Assembly (NCBI RefSeq): GCF_003269295.1
Contig: NZ_QLTT01000008.1
Location: 267,227 to 331,226 of the forward strand
Reading direction: 5' to 3'
DNA length: 64,000 nt
Origin: Lentzea atacamensis
GTDB taxonomy: Bacteria; Actinomycetota; Actinomycetes; Mycobacteriales; Pseudonocardiaceae
The notes under the pieces are model-generated. The model made no database searches and was not told where the DNA came from. It saw nothing but the letters and a program-made list of their open reading frames with translations. This document shows, piece after piece, positions 53,183 to 61,599 of this stretch (position 1 is its first letter; each line of letters opens with the position of its first letter). The position numbers and the translations under genes are program-made.

Positions 53183-54072
53183 GACGTTGCCAGCTTCATG
53201 TCAGCCTCGATCTGGGCGCGCTGTTCGGCGGACAGAGGCCCGCGCGGGGGACGGCACGGACCGCCGTAGCGGCCGACGAGGTCCATCGAGTACTTGATCG
53301 CCTGGACGAACTCGGTGCGCGAGTCCCAGCGGAACACGGGCACGAGGCGTTCGTACATCGTGCGGGCCTCGGTCAGCTTGCCCGCCAGTGCCAGCTCGAA
53401 CAGCTCGGTGGACTCGGCCGGGAACACGTTGGGGTAGCCCGCGAACCAGCCCGTGGCGCCCATGAGGAGGCTTTCCAGCACCACGTCGTCGGCGCCGGCC
53501 ACGACGGTGAGGTGCGGGGCGGCGGCCTTGATCTCCAGCACGCGGCGGACGTCGCCGGAGAACTCCTTCACCGCCACGACGTGCTCGATCTGGCCCAGCT
53601 CCGCGATCAGGTCCGGCGTGAGGTCGACCTTCGTGTCGATCGGGTTGTTGTAGACCATGATCGGCAGGCCCGCCTTGGCGACCTCGCGGAAGTGGTGCAC
53701 GACCTCGCCGCGGTTCGCCCGGTACATCGTGGGCGGCAGGCAGAGCACGCCGTCCGCACCGTCCTCGGCCGCCAGTTCGGCCCAGTGGCGGGCCTGATGC
53801 GCACCGACGCCGTGCACGCCGATGACCGCGATACCGCGCCCCTTGACGGCGGCGATGGCGGTCTGGGCGACCTCACGGCGTTCGGCGTCGGTCAGCGACG
53901 AGTACTCGCCGAGCGACCCGTTGGGGCCCACGCCGCGGCAGCCGCTCTCGACGACCCACCGGCAGTGCTCGGCGAACTTCTCCAGGTCCGGGCGCAGTCC
54001 GGCCGGGGCCTTGGGGTCCTCGGCGTAGGGGAGCGCGGTGGCGACGATGACGCCGTCCAGGCGTTCGGTCAT
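53179..54072 (-). CDS. DapA-family pyrroline-4-hydroxy-2-carboxylate deaminase
   Basis: A 297-residue TIM-barrel aldolase/lyase of the dihydrodipicolinate synthase family. The Schiff-base Lys lies in HVVAVKEFSGDVR and the catalytic Tyr in LPIMVYNNPIDT; GPNGSLGEYSSLT is the substrate-loop motif. In hydroxyproline operons this member deaminates pyrroline-4-hydroxy-2-carboxylate to alpha-ketoglutarate semialdehyde. The assignment rests on the operon, since the family also includes DHDPS and KDG aldolases. It overlaps both neighbours by 4 bases. Confidence 0.88.
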   Translation of the reverse strand: MTERLDGVIVATALPYAEDPKAPAGLRPDLEKFAEHCRWVVESGCRGVGPNGSLGEYSSLTDAERREVAQTAIAAVKGRGIAVIGVHGVGAHQARHWAELAAEDGADGVLCLPPTMYRANRGEVVHHFREVAKAGLPIMVYNNPIDTKVDLTPDLIAELGQIEHVVAVKEFSGDVRRVLEIKAAAPHLTVVAGADDVVLESLLMGATGWFAGYPNVFPAESTELFELALAGKLTEARTMYERLVPVFRWDSRTEFVQAIKYSMDLVGRYGGPCRPPRGPLSAEQRAQIEADMKLATS

Positions 54073-55259
54073 GAGTTCTCCTCCGGGAGTGCGGCGAGTT
54101 CACCAAGGGGGATCGGGACCGCGATCACGCGGCGCTGGCCGTCGAACGGAATGCCGGTCAGCTCGGACGCGTTGCGGGCGCAGATCCGGCCCTGGCAACG
54201 GCCCATCGCGACGCGGCTGGTGAGCTTGAGCTCGCGCATGCCGGTGGCATCGCCGAGGTCCTCGAGGCTGACCTTCTCGCAACGGCACACGGTGGTGTCG
54301 GGGTGCAGCCACGTCTTCCAGCCCGGCTGGATCGCGTGTGCTCGCGCGAGGGCCTGGGCGAACAACCGGCCCTTGCGCACGGCCTCGACCGCTTTCGGCG
54401 GCGGTTCCTGGTGGGCCGCGGCGGCTCCGGCGACGACGCCCTCGGCCTCGGCCAGATCCGCGCCGCCGATGCCGGTGACCTCGCCGGCCGCGTAGATGTT
54501 CGCGAGCGAGGTCTGCTGGCGTTCGTCGACGTCGAGGAAGTCGTTGGTGCGCTTGGCGTCCGGCACCAGGTCGGTGCGCGGGAGGAAGCCGTAGCCGATG
54601 CACACCAGGTCGGCCTGCTCGGTGCGGTGGCTGACCGGGCGCCAGTGGCGGTCGAGCTTCGCGACCGTGACACGGTTGCCGTTCTTGGCGACCACCGCGG
54701 TGCGGGTTTCCAGGCGTGACAGCACTTTCCGGTAGCTACCGAGCTCGGCGATCTTGTGCCGGTTCGCCAGCACGGCCCTCGCCTCCCGCACCCAGGCGAG
54801 CGGTGAGCTCGCCTCGTAGACACCGACGAGGGTGGCGCCGAGTTCCTGCAGCGCGGTGGCGACGGGCAGCAGGAACGGGCCGGTGCCCGAGACGATCACG
54901 CGTTCGGCGAGGGTGACGCCCTGCTTCGCCAAGGCTTGCGCGGCACCTGCGGTGATCACGCCGGGGCCGTCCCAGCCGGGGAAGGGCAGGGGCCGGTCGT
55001 AGGCGCCGGTGGCGATGATCAACGCGTCGAAGTGGAGCTGTCGAGGTCCTCGCAGATGGAGGGTCTGGTTCTCGACGAGCCACGCCTCGGTGTTCTTGAG
55101 ATGCGTGACACCGCTGTGGCTGAACCTGGCTCGCCCCCGCAGGAACTGGCCGCCCGCCTCGGGTTCCGCGTCGACCAGGACGACCTCGGCACCCGCGTCG
55201 GCGGCGGTTCTGGCGGCGGCCATCCCGGCGGGGCCCGCACCGACGACCACGATCCTCAT
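54069..55259 (-). CDS. D-hydroxyproline dehydrogenase, FAD/NAD-binding subunit (HcnB-like)
   Basis: A 396-residue flavoprotein. The FAD Rossmann motif is RIVVVGAGPAGMAAARTAAD. VIVSGTGPFLLPVATALQELG is a second nucleotide-binding fold, and ANIYAAGEVTGIGGADLAEAEG is the FAD-closing motif. The C-terminal bfd-like [2Fe-2S] part has four Cys: VCRCEKV and GRCQGRICARNA. It forms the middle piece of a three-part dehydrogenase with the small ferredoxin-like and DadA-like subunits. The ATG at 55259 is preferred because it overlaps the ferredoxin stop (ATGA), like all other joints here; an ATG four codons earlier exists. Confidence 0.9.
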   Translation of the reverse strand: MRIVVVGAGPAGMAAARTAADAGAEVVLVDAEPEAGGQFLRGRARFSHSGVTHLKNTEAWLVENQTLHLRGPRQLHFDALIIATGAYDRPLPFPGWDGPGVITAGAAQALAKQGVTLAERVIVSGTGPFLLPVATALQELGATLVGVYEASSPLAWVREARAVLANRHKIAELGSYRKVLSRLETRTAVVAKNGNRVTVAKLDRHWRPVSHRTEQADLVCIGYGFLPRTDLVPDAKRTNDFLDVDERQQTSLANIYAAGEVTGIGGADLAEAEGVVAGAAAAHQEPPPKAVEAVRKGRLFAQALARAHAIQPGWKTWLHPDTTVCRCEKVSLEDLGDATGMRELKLTSRVAMGRCQGRICARNASELTGIPFDGQRRVIAVPIPLGELAALPEENS

Positions 55260-55450
55260 GGCTGCGTCCATGTCCGGGTCCTGATCACGTCGCCGTCGCG
55301 CAGCTGGTGGCGGCACGCACGGACCTCGGGAACACCGTTGATCTCCGCGACGCAGCCGAAGCACACGCCGATGCCGCAGAAGAACCGTCCCGGCAACAGT
55401 TCCGCGACGTGGCCGACCTCGCGTTGGAGGCCGTTGAACGTGACCTTCAC
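55256..55450 (-). CDS. Small [2Fe-2S] subunit of D-hydroxyproline dehydrogenase (HcnA-like)
   Basis: A 64-residue iron-sulfur protein. CGIGVCFGCVAEINGVPEVR, closed by AC, gives the four Cys ligands (C-x4-C-x2-C then C after 11). The N-terminus VTFNGLQREVGHVAELLPGRF and C-terminal HQLRDGDVI are typical of HcnA-type sarcosine-oxidase-like subunits. The GTG overlaps the stop of the DadA-like gene (GTGA), and its own stop overlaps the next ATG. Confidence 0.9.
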   Translation of the reverse strand: MKVTFNGLQREVGHVAELLPGRFFCGIGVCFGCVAEINGVPEVRACRHQLRDGDVIRTRTWTQP

Positions 55451-56526
55451 ACCATCACCTCCGGACGGCTGACGCGGAACGGGTGGGGATCGACGTGCGG
55501 GGTGGCGCCGGTGAGCAGCTCGGCGAGCAGGCGCCCGGTGGCGGGAGCCAGACCGACGCCCGCGCCCTCGTGGCCCGTGGCGTGCCAGAGGCCCGGCGTG
55601 CGGGGGTCCTCGCCGATGATCGGCAGGTGGTCCGGCGCGTACGGGCGGAAGCCTCCGTACGCGCGCATGACCGGAACGCCGGCCAGCATCGGGAAGAGCG
55701 CGATCGCTCTGTGTGCCAACGCTTTCAGCACCCTGCTCTCGATCGTGTCGTCGAACCCCTTGCGCTGGCGGCTCGACCCGATCAGCCCGGTACCGGCCTG
55801 CGTCGACTCGACGACGCCGGACGTCTGCAGGTCGGCGTCGCCGCTCGCGACCGCGCCGACGTAGTCCGCGTCGTAGACCTTGTGCCGGATCGCGCCGGGG
55901 AGCGGGGTGGTGACCAGGACGACGCCGCGCCGGGGCAGCACGTTGACGCCGAAGTGCCGCGCCCACGGGCCGGTGGCGTTGACGACGGCGCCGCAGCTGA
56001 TCACGCCGTCGGTCGTGGTCACGCTCCGGCCGTCCGTTGTGGACACCTCGGCGTTGATGATCCTGATGCCGCGCAGCAGGGCTTTCGTGGCCTTGACCGG
56101 ATTCAGCTGGGCATCTTGCAGGTAGTGGACCGCCGCCGTGATCGCGGGGTTGAGGTGCGGTTCGTGGGTCAGCGCCTCCGCCGCGGTGAGTTCGCAGGCG
56201 TCGATGCCCGCCGCCCGTTGCTTCGCGGCGAACGCCTTGAGGGGCTCGGAGGCGTCCGCGGTCGTGGCGACGACCAGCCCGCCCTTCTCCTCCCACTCGG
56301 CGTCTTCCGCGAGCTCCGGCCACAGCTCCCGGCTCGCCTTGGCCAGTTCGAGCTCTGGGCCCGGCTCCTTGTCGCTGACCAGGACGTTGCCCTCACCGGC
56401 AGAGCTGGTGCCCGCCGCCGGTCCGGCACGGTCGATGACGACGACGTCGAGCCCGCGTGTCTTCAGCGCCTGCGCGCACGCGGCCCCGATGATGCCCGCT
56501 CCCACGACCACGACGTCCGGGTTCAT
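55447..56526 (-). CDS. D-hydroxyproline dehydrogenase catalytic subunit (HcnC/DadA-like)
   Basis: A 359-residue FAD oxidoreductase of the DAO family. FAD motif: DVVVVGAGIIGAACAQALKT. AGTSSAGEGNVLVSDKEPGP and the C-terminal GLWHATGHEGAGVGLAPATG are typical of D-amino-acid dehydrogenase-like chains. It should oxidise cis-4-hydroxy-D-proline and pass electrons to the HcnA/HcnB-like subunits. The ATG at 56526 has GGAGG 5 bases before it and is preferred over the GTG at 56532. First gene of the catabolic operon, 27 bases after the regulator stop. Confidence 0.9.
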   Translation of the reverse strand: MNPDVVVVGAGIIGAACAQALKTRGLDVVVIDRAGPAAGTSSAGEGNVLVSDKEPGPELELAKASRELWPELAEDAEWEEKGGLVVATTADASEPLKAFAAKQRAAGIDACELTAAEALTHEPHLNPAITAAVHYLQDAQLNPVKATKALLRGIRIINAEVSTTDGRSVTTTDGVISCGAVVNATGPWARHFGVNVLPRRGVVLVTTPLPGAIRHKVYDADYVGAVASGDADLQTSGVVESTQAGTGLIGSSRQRKGFDDTIESRVLKALAHRAIALFPMLAGVPVMRAYGGFRPYAPDHLPIIGEDPRTPGLWHATGHEGAGVGLAPATGRLLAELLTGATPHVDPHPFRVSRPEVMV

Positions 56527-56536
56527 CGCCACCTCC

Positions 56537-56552
56537 GTTCATTAGAATGAAC
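56537..56552 (-). promoter_or_regulatory. Operator before the hydroxyproline operon
   Basis: GTTCATT-AG-AATGAAC has perfect 7-bp arms and fills the 27-base gap between the XRE-cupin regulator stop and the first catabolic gene. An A/T-rich palindrome here suggests the site where the regulator acts, with a promoter overlapping the end of its own gene. Confidence 0.7.
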
Positions 56553-56553
56553 G

Positions 56554-57099
56554 TTAGTGCTTCGGATACTCCAGCACCAGTACCGAGCTGACTTCTCCGC
56601 CGATCGTCTCGTACAGGTGCGGGGCCGAGCCGGGGAAGCACACGTAGTCGCCGGGCCCGAGCTCGTACGGCGCCTCGGTGGGCCCCACCCGCAGCTGACC
56701 GCTCGTGACCAGCACGTGTTCCTTGCCCGGGTGACCTTCGCTGGTCTGGGTGGCACCGGGCCGCACGCGCTGGTCGTAGATCTCGATGACTGTGTCGGCG
56801 ATGTCCATCCGCCGCATGAGCCGCAGGTCGACGGCGTTGCTGCTGAGCACCTCGACGTCCCTGGCTCGCACCAGCACGACGTCCGGCGGGGGCCGTTCGG
56901 TCACCAGCTCCGACACGGGCACGTCCAAAGCGTTCGACAAACTGAACACTGTTTCGATCGTGGGGTTGCCGGAGCCGCTCTCCAGCTGGGACAGCGTGCC
57001 CTTGGCGATGGACGACCGCCGCGCGAGCTCCGACAGTGACAACCCGCGCTGTTCCCGGAACGCCCTGATGTTGGCGCCAAGCACCTGACCCGCACTCAT
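56554..57099 (-). CDS. XRE-cupin transcriptional regulator
   Basis: A 181-residue regulator. The N-terminal XRE helix-turn-helix is NIRAFREQRGLSLSELARRS, SIAKGTLSQLESGSGNPTIE. The C-terminal cupin has SEGHPGKEHVLVTSGQLRVG and GDYVCFPGSAPHLYETIGGE, usually used for small-ligand sensing. It directly precedes the hydroxyproline operon on the same strand and likely controls it. The ATG at 57099 is preferred; another at 57117 would put it 12 bases from the divergent TerB-like start. Confidence 0.9.
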   Translation of the reverse strand: MSAGQVLGANIRAFREQRGLSLSELARRSSIAKGTLSQLESGSGNPTIETVFSLSNALDVPVSELVTERPPPDVVLVRARDVEVLSSNAVDLRLMRRMDIADTVIEIYDQRVRPGATQTSEGHPGKEHVLVTSGQLRVGPTEAPYELGPGDYVCFPGSAPHLYETIGGEVSSVLVLEYPKH

Positions 57100-57129
57100 A
57101 GCCAGTGATCGTTGCATAGGCTTGCGCCC

Positions 57130-57516
57130 ATGACTGCGTACACGGAGGCGGAGGGGCAGACCCTCCGCACGGCCGTTTTCGGTGCCATGGTGCTGGTGTC
57201 CACGGCGGACCCCGGCTCGGTCGACGAGGAGAGCCACGCCGGCATCAGGGCCACGACCCTGCTCCCGGACGACCTGCGCGCCGTCATCGCCGCCGCCCCG
57301 CCCTCGCTGCCCCGCGGGTCGGCGTCCGATGTGGAGGCCGGCGTCCTCGCCGCCCTGAAGGACGCCGTCCGGATCATCCACGCCCACGAACCGCGTGACG
57401 TCGAGATCTTCCGCGCCGCCGTGACGGAGATGTGCCGCTCGGTGGCGGGCGCGGACGGCGAGGTGGCCTCGACCGAGAGGGAGATGGTGACCAAGGTCGT
57501 CGACGCCCTGGCCTGA
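57130..57516 (+). CDS. TerB-like small protein
   Basis: A 128-residue helical protein. The C-terminal AVTEMCRSVAGADGEVASTE, then REMVTKVVDAL resembles the acidic metal-binding helix pair of TerB (tellurite-resistance) proteins. The front (TAVFGAMVLVSTADPGSVDE) is conserved-looking but of no known function. The assignment is weak. It is divergent from the XRE-cupin regulator and converges on the SLATT-like gene with a 32-base gap. Confidence 0.6.
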   Translation: MTAYTEAEGQTLRTAVFGAMVLVSTADPGSVDEESHAGIRATTLLPDDLRAVIAAAPPSLPRGSASDVEAGVLAALKDAVRIIHAHEPRDVEIFRAAVTEMCRSVAGADGEVASTEREMVTKVVDALA

Positions 57517-57548
57517 GCGCCAACGACGGGGGAGAACGCGACCTGGTC

Positions 57549-58418
57549 TCAGGCGGCGCTCGGCTGAGACGCCATCCAGGTGGTGTTCTCCTTCCGGAAG
57601 GACTCCTCCGCGTCCAGCACCGAGTTCGCCCACTGGTCCTCCGGCACGTCGGCGAGCTGGTCGGACACGTACGCCAGCCCGTTCGCCGCCGTCGAGTACG
57701 TCAGCCGCAGCTTCTCGTACTGCCGCAGCCCGAGCCACGCCGCGCCGCTCGCGACGATGGCGGCCATCACCCCTGAGATGTCGACGTCCCAGACGCCGAA
57801 GCCCCTGCCCGCGGCCAGCACGATGGCGATCAGCTCGCCGGTCAGCAGCAGGGCGCGGAACCGGTTCGCGCGCTGCTGGTGCTGGTTCGCGCTGTCGGAG
57901 TACCACTGCTGCTGGTTGCTGATCCGCTCGTCGAGGTAGGTCTGCCGGCGTTCGTCCAGCGACCTGGTCCGCAGCTCGGCCATCCTGGTCGTCGCCTGGC
58001 GGCTCACGCTGTGGAACGTCATGCCCGCGCCGTCGCGCGCCACGATCTCGTTGACCCGCCGCTGGAACAGCTTCCTGGCCTCGGCCAGCGGCATGCTCGC
58101 CGGGAACGGGTGGCCGCCCACCGTGAACCGCCACGCGAGCGACTTGATGTTCTCGGCGATCGTGCGGCCCGCGGTCCAGTCGCGTTCCGGGCGGCGGGTC
58201 CACAGCATGATCTCCGCGTACAGCGCCGCCATGAAGCCGAGCAGCGCGACCAGCGCCCAGACGTCGAACCGCCCGAGCTTCCAGCTCAGTGCGCCGCCGA
58301 GCGCCGCCACCACGGCGCTGACCAGCCGCAACTTGCTCAGCCGGAAGGTCATCCGCTGGCCGCGTCGCGCGATGTCGTCCGCGTCGTGGAAGACGGTCGG
58401 GAAGTCCTCCTCGATCAT
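57549..58418 (-). CDS. SLATT-like (DUF4231) membrane protein
   Basis: A 289-residue protein with two transmembrane hairpins: near residues 33-70 (LVSAVVAALGGALSW, WALVALLGFMAALYAEIML) and near residues 190-235 (ALLLTGELIAIVLAAG, SGVMAAIVASGAAWLGL). They are joined by a long charged helical region with RQTYLDERISNQQQWYSDSA. The C-terminus, LRQYEKLRLTYSTAANGLAY, fits the SLATT/DUF4231 pattern. SLATT proteins are predicted membrane effectors of bacterial conflict systems, usually next to a nucleotide sensor such as a CD-NTase or SLOG protein. No such partner is seen here. Confidence 0.65.
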   Translation of the reverse strand: MIEEDFPTVFHDADDIARRGQRMTFRLSKLRLVSAVVAALGGALSWKLGRFDVWALVALLGFMAALYAEIMLWTRRPERDWTAGRTIAENIKSLAWRFTVGGHPFPASMPLAEARKLFQRRVNEIVARDGAGMTFHSVSRQATTRMAELRTRSLDERRQTYLDERISNQQQWYSDSANQHQQRANRFRALLLTGELIAIVLAAGRGFGVWDVDISGVMAAIVASGAAWLGLRQYEKLRLTYSTAANGLAYVSDQLADVPEDQWANSVLDAEESFRKENTTWMASQPSAA

Positions 58419-58567
58419 GTGCCTGTCGTATCACGCTTCGGTCCCTGACGGAGGGGCTTGCCCGGACGATGCAAAGGGTGTTCACCCGGACAGCGGCTGG
58501 GCGCGATGACCTCGAGCGGTTCGCGAAGCCACCCTCAAGGCCGATCCGGCCGGACAGGTGTGGTAGT

Positions 58568-58640
58568 GATCCGATGAGTCCTGGCAACGCAGGCGTGATG
58601 GAGGCTTGACCCACGTACATCCGGTTGTAATCATCGGATC
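58568..58640. promoter_or_regulatory. Separated 10-bp inverted repeat before the GH29 gene
   Basis: GATCCGATGA (58568-58577) and its exact complement TCATCGGATC (58631-58640) flank 53 bases that should hold the promoter. The near half ends 28 bases before the ATG. Two distant half sites could support a looped repressor or be one full regulatory element each. Confidence 0.5.
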
Positions 58641-58668
58641 TCTCGCCGCCGCCCCGACGAGAAAAGCG

Positions 58669-61554
58669 ATGGTCATGGCACTACGACGTTTGTGTGTGGC
58701 CGTGGTGGCCGCGCTGCTCGCTGGCCTGGTCACGGTCGCCCTGCCGGTTGCCGCGCAGGCCGAGGTACAACATCCGAGACAGGAGTGGCTGCGCAAGTCC
58801 ACCGCCGGTCTCTTCCTGCACTGGGGCATGTTCACCGCCCCGAAGCACCTGAACTGCGCCGAGTGGGAGCGCGACGTCACCGGCGGAGGGTGGACCCCCG
58901 ACTACTGGATCGACGAGGCGCGCAAGCTCGGCGCCTCCTACGTCGTGCTGGCGACGTTCCACTCACGGCTCGGCTACGCGCGGCCGTGGCCGTCGAAGAT
59001 CCCCGGCAGCTGCGCCACGCAACGCGACCTGCTCGGCGAGCTGGTCAACGCGGGCAAGGCCAAGGACGTCAAGGTCATCCTCTACATGACAGACGACCCG
59101 CAGTGGCACAGCGAGCAGGGCGTGCAGATGCTCGACTCAGCGGCCTACTCGGCGCACAAGGGCGAGACCGTCGACCTGACGACGCGCGAGGGCTTCGGCA
59201 AGTACAGCTACGACCTCTTCTTCGAGGTCATGAAGAACTACGACGACCTCGCGGGCTTCTGGATCGACAACGACAACGAGTATTGGGAGCGCAACAAGCT
59301 CTACGAGCAGATCCGGCAGCTGCGGCCCACCTGGTTGTTGAGCAACAACAACGAGGACACGCCCATCATGGACACGGTCTCGAACGAGCAGAAGACCGGC
59401 ATGTTCCCGTCCTACGACTACCCGGCGGCGACGTTCACGCCGATGCCGCGCCTGTCCGAGGCCTGCTACAAGCTGCCCAACACCGGCGACTGGTGGTACG
59501 ACGGCGGCAACCACGCCGTCGACACGCGCCTGAACACCGGCCGCTACATCACCAACGCGGGCTCCTCGATCAAGTCGCTCATGGCCGAGACGCCGATGGT
59601 GAACGGCCGCATGCCCGCGCAGCAGGAGGCGTACAACAACTTCATGTCCACCTGGGTGCCGCCGATCCGCGAGTCGATCCAGGGTGTCGAGGGCGCCGGG
59701 TACATGTACGGCGGCATGCAGCCGGGGTTCTGGAACGACGGCGCGCACGGCGTGATCACCATCAACCCGGCCACGGGCAAGCAGTACGTGCACGTGGTGA
59801 CGCGGCCGCGTGCCGACTTCGTCCGCCTGCGGGACAACGGGTACCGGGTCACCGGTGTGAAGGACCTGCGGACGGGTGAGCGGATGCGGTTCTCGCAGTC
59901 CGCCGGGCACCTGACGATCGAGGGCATCACGAAGTGGGACGAGTACGACACCGTGTTCGCGGTGGAAACCAGTGGCCGGCAAGGGTTCCACACCGGCGTC
60001 AAGGCGTTCGCGACGTCCTCCAAGGACGGTTTCCCGGCATCGAACCTGACCGATGGCAGCTTCGAGAAGTACTGGGACGCAGGCGCGGCTCAGCCCGTTT
60101 CGATCTCGCTGGACCTGGGACGGCGCAAGGAGGCCTCGTTCCTCGCGATCAACCAGCGCGAATCGTCCCCCACGCACGCCCGCGTGTCGTTCGGCCGGCC
60201 GGAGGACTCGTCGCGAATCAAGGACTACCAGCTGACGGCTTCTGACGACGGCCGCAACTGGTGGCACGTCCGCAGTGGCGCACTGCCCTCCGCGCGCGGC
60301 ACGCAGTTCATCGACATCGGCTCGACGAACGCTCGCTGGCTGCGCCTGACGGTGCTGGGCACGTGGGGCGGGCCGCAGGCACCGGTCTACTTCAAGGAAC
60401 TCAAGATCGACGAGATCCGCGTCGGCCACAGCTACCCGCGGTCTCTCTCCGGCGGTGCGCTGGAGGCCGAGAACGCGTCGCGGTCCGGTGCGGTGCGCGT
60501 TGAGCCCTGCGAGGCCTGTTCGGGCGCGCGTCAGGTGACCGGGCTCGGCGGCGGAGAGCGCAACGCCGTGACCTATCGCGATGTTTCCGTTGCGACGGCC
60601 GGTACCTACAACCTGCAGCTGTCGTTGACGTCTGCCGCCGCTTCGTCCGTCTCGGTGTCGGTGAACGGTGCGGCGCCGGTGGCCGTCGCGGTGCCCGCGG
60701 ATCGGTCCGACGTGCCGGACCCGACATCGATCGCCGTGCCGTTGAACGCGGGCCGCAACACGGTCCGGGTGTTCGGCACGGGCAAGGCGCTCGGCCTGGA
60801 CCGGATCTCGGTGGGCGGACTGCCGCCTTCGAACTACACGCCGAAGACGACGCTGACCGTGCAACCCCATGGCGTGCAATGGGTCGCGCCAGGCCAGCAG
60901 TCCGTGAAGATCACGGCACGGCTGCGCCTGGACGCCGACGACCAGATCGACAACGTGTCGCTGGCGCCCGTGGTTCCCGCCGGGTGGACGCTGACCGGTG
61001 CGCCCGCTGTGCGGTCGTCGATGCGGCTGGCCGGTGTGCTGGAAGGCGTCTGGACCGCCGTGTCTCCCGCCGGGCAGGACGTGGGCTCGGTCAGCATCCC
61101 GGTGACCGCGTCGTTCCAGCTGCTGGGCTCCGACCGCAGGGTGTCGGGTGCGGTGCCGGTGCGGACTCGTCCCGCGGACCGCGTGTTCGTGCGCGAGGCG
61201 GAGGACTCGGCGAACTCGTTCGGCAGCACCGGGTTGACCGGGTGCGGGGCGTGCTCGGGCGGGGAGAAGGTGCGCAACATCGGCGGCGGCCCGGACGCGT
61301 CGGTGACCTTCCCGAACATCAACGTGCCCGCGGGCACCTACAGGTTGTTCATCCAGTTCACGGTGAACGGGCCGCGGTCGTACTTCGTCTCCGTGAACGG
61401 CGGCGCGCCGGTCGAGGTCAAGCTGAACGGGGTCGGCAACAACACCCCGTACGTGGCCGGGATTCCGGTGACGCTGAACGCCGGGCCGAACACGATCAAG
61501 TTCGGCAACGACGGTGCCGGGGCGCCTGACCTCGACCAGATCGCGCTCGGCTGA
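58669..61554 (+). CDS. Large secreted GH29-like (alpha-L-fucosidase family) glycosidase
   Basis: A 961-residue exported protein. The signal peptide ends near AAQA (residue 33). A GH29-like barrel follows (LFLHWGMFTAPKHLNCAEWE, ILYMTDDPQWHSEQG, LAGFWIDNDNEYW with the likely nucleophile Asp, MFPSYDYPAATFTPMP). Then come a discoidin-type F5/8C domain (FPASNLTDGSFEKYWDAG, VYFKELKIDEIR), a CBM6/35-like module (LEAENASRSGAVRVEPCEAC), a NEW3-like Ig domain and a second CBM6/35-like module (FVREAEDSANSFGSTG). The usual HHDGF motif is missing, so the substrate may differ from fucose. The ATG at 58669 is chosen as the start of the signal peptide; another lies two codons later. Confidence 0.85.
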   Translation: MVMALRRLCVAVVAALLAGLVTVALPVAAQAEVQHPRQEWLRKSTAGLFLHWGMFTAPKHLNCAEWERDVTGGGWTPDYWIDEARKLGASYVVLATFHSRLGYARPWPSKIPGSCATQRDLLGELVNAGKAKDVKVILYMTDDPQWHSEQGVQMLDSAAYSAHKGETVDLTTREGFGKYSYDLFFEVMKNYDDLAGFWIDNDNEYWERNKLYEQIRQLRPTWLLSNNNEDTPIMDTVSNEQKTGMFPSYDYPAATFTPMPRLSEACYKLPNTGDWWYDGGNHAVDTRLNTGRYITNAGSSIKSLMAETPMVNGRMPAQQEAYNNFMSTWVPPIRESIQGVEGAGYMYGGMQPGFWNDGAHGVITINPATGKQYVHVVTRPRADFVRLRDNGYRVTGVKDLRTGERMRFSQSAGHLTIEGITKWDEYDTVFAVETSGRQGFHTGVKAFATSSKDGFPASNLTDGSFEKYWDAGAAQPVSISLDLGRRKEASFLAINQRESSPTHARVSFGRPEDSSRIKDYQLTASDDGRNWWHVRSGALPSARGTQFIDIGSTNARWLRLTVLGTWGGPQAPVYFKELKIDEIRVGHSYPRSLSGGALEAENASRSGAVRVEPCEACSGARQVTGLGGGERNAVTYRDVSVATAGTYNLQLSLTSAAASSVSVSVNGAAPVAVAVPADRSDVPDPTSIAVPLNAGRNTVRVFGTGKALGLDRISVGGLPPSNYTPKTTLTVQPHGVQWVAPGQQSVKITARLRLDADDQIDNVSLAPVVPAGWTLTGAPAVRSSMRLAGVLEGVWTAVSPAGQDVGSVSIPVTASFQLLGSDRRVSGAVPVRTRPADRVFVREAEDSANSFGSTGLTGCGACSGGEKVRNIGGGPDASVTFPNINVPAGTYRLFIQFTVNGPRSYFVSVNGGAPVEVKLNGVGNNTPYVAGIPVTLNAGPNTIKFGNDGAGAPDLDQIALG

Positions 61555-61563
61555 TCCTCCTGC

Positions 61564-61597
61564 GCACGGCACCCCGCCACTCGGTAGGGTGCCGTGC
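61564..61597 (+). terminator. Hairpin between the GH29 gene and the ankyrin array
   Basis: GCACGGCACCC pairs perfectly with GGGTGCCGTGC (11 bp, 12-base loop). It begins 9 bases after the GH29 stop and ends 2 bases before the next ATG, taking in the only possible ribosome site (GTAGGG). It can end the GH29 transcript and also mask the start of the array in read-through RNA. No T run follows. Confidence 0.65.
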
Positions 61598-61599
61598 TC

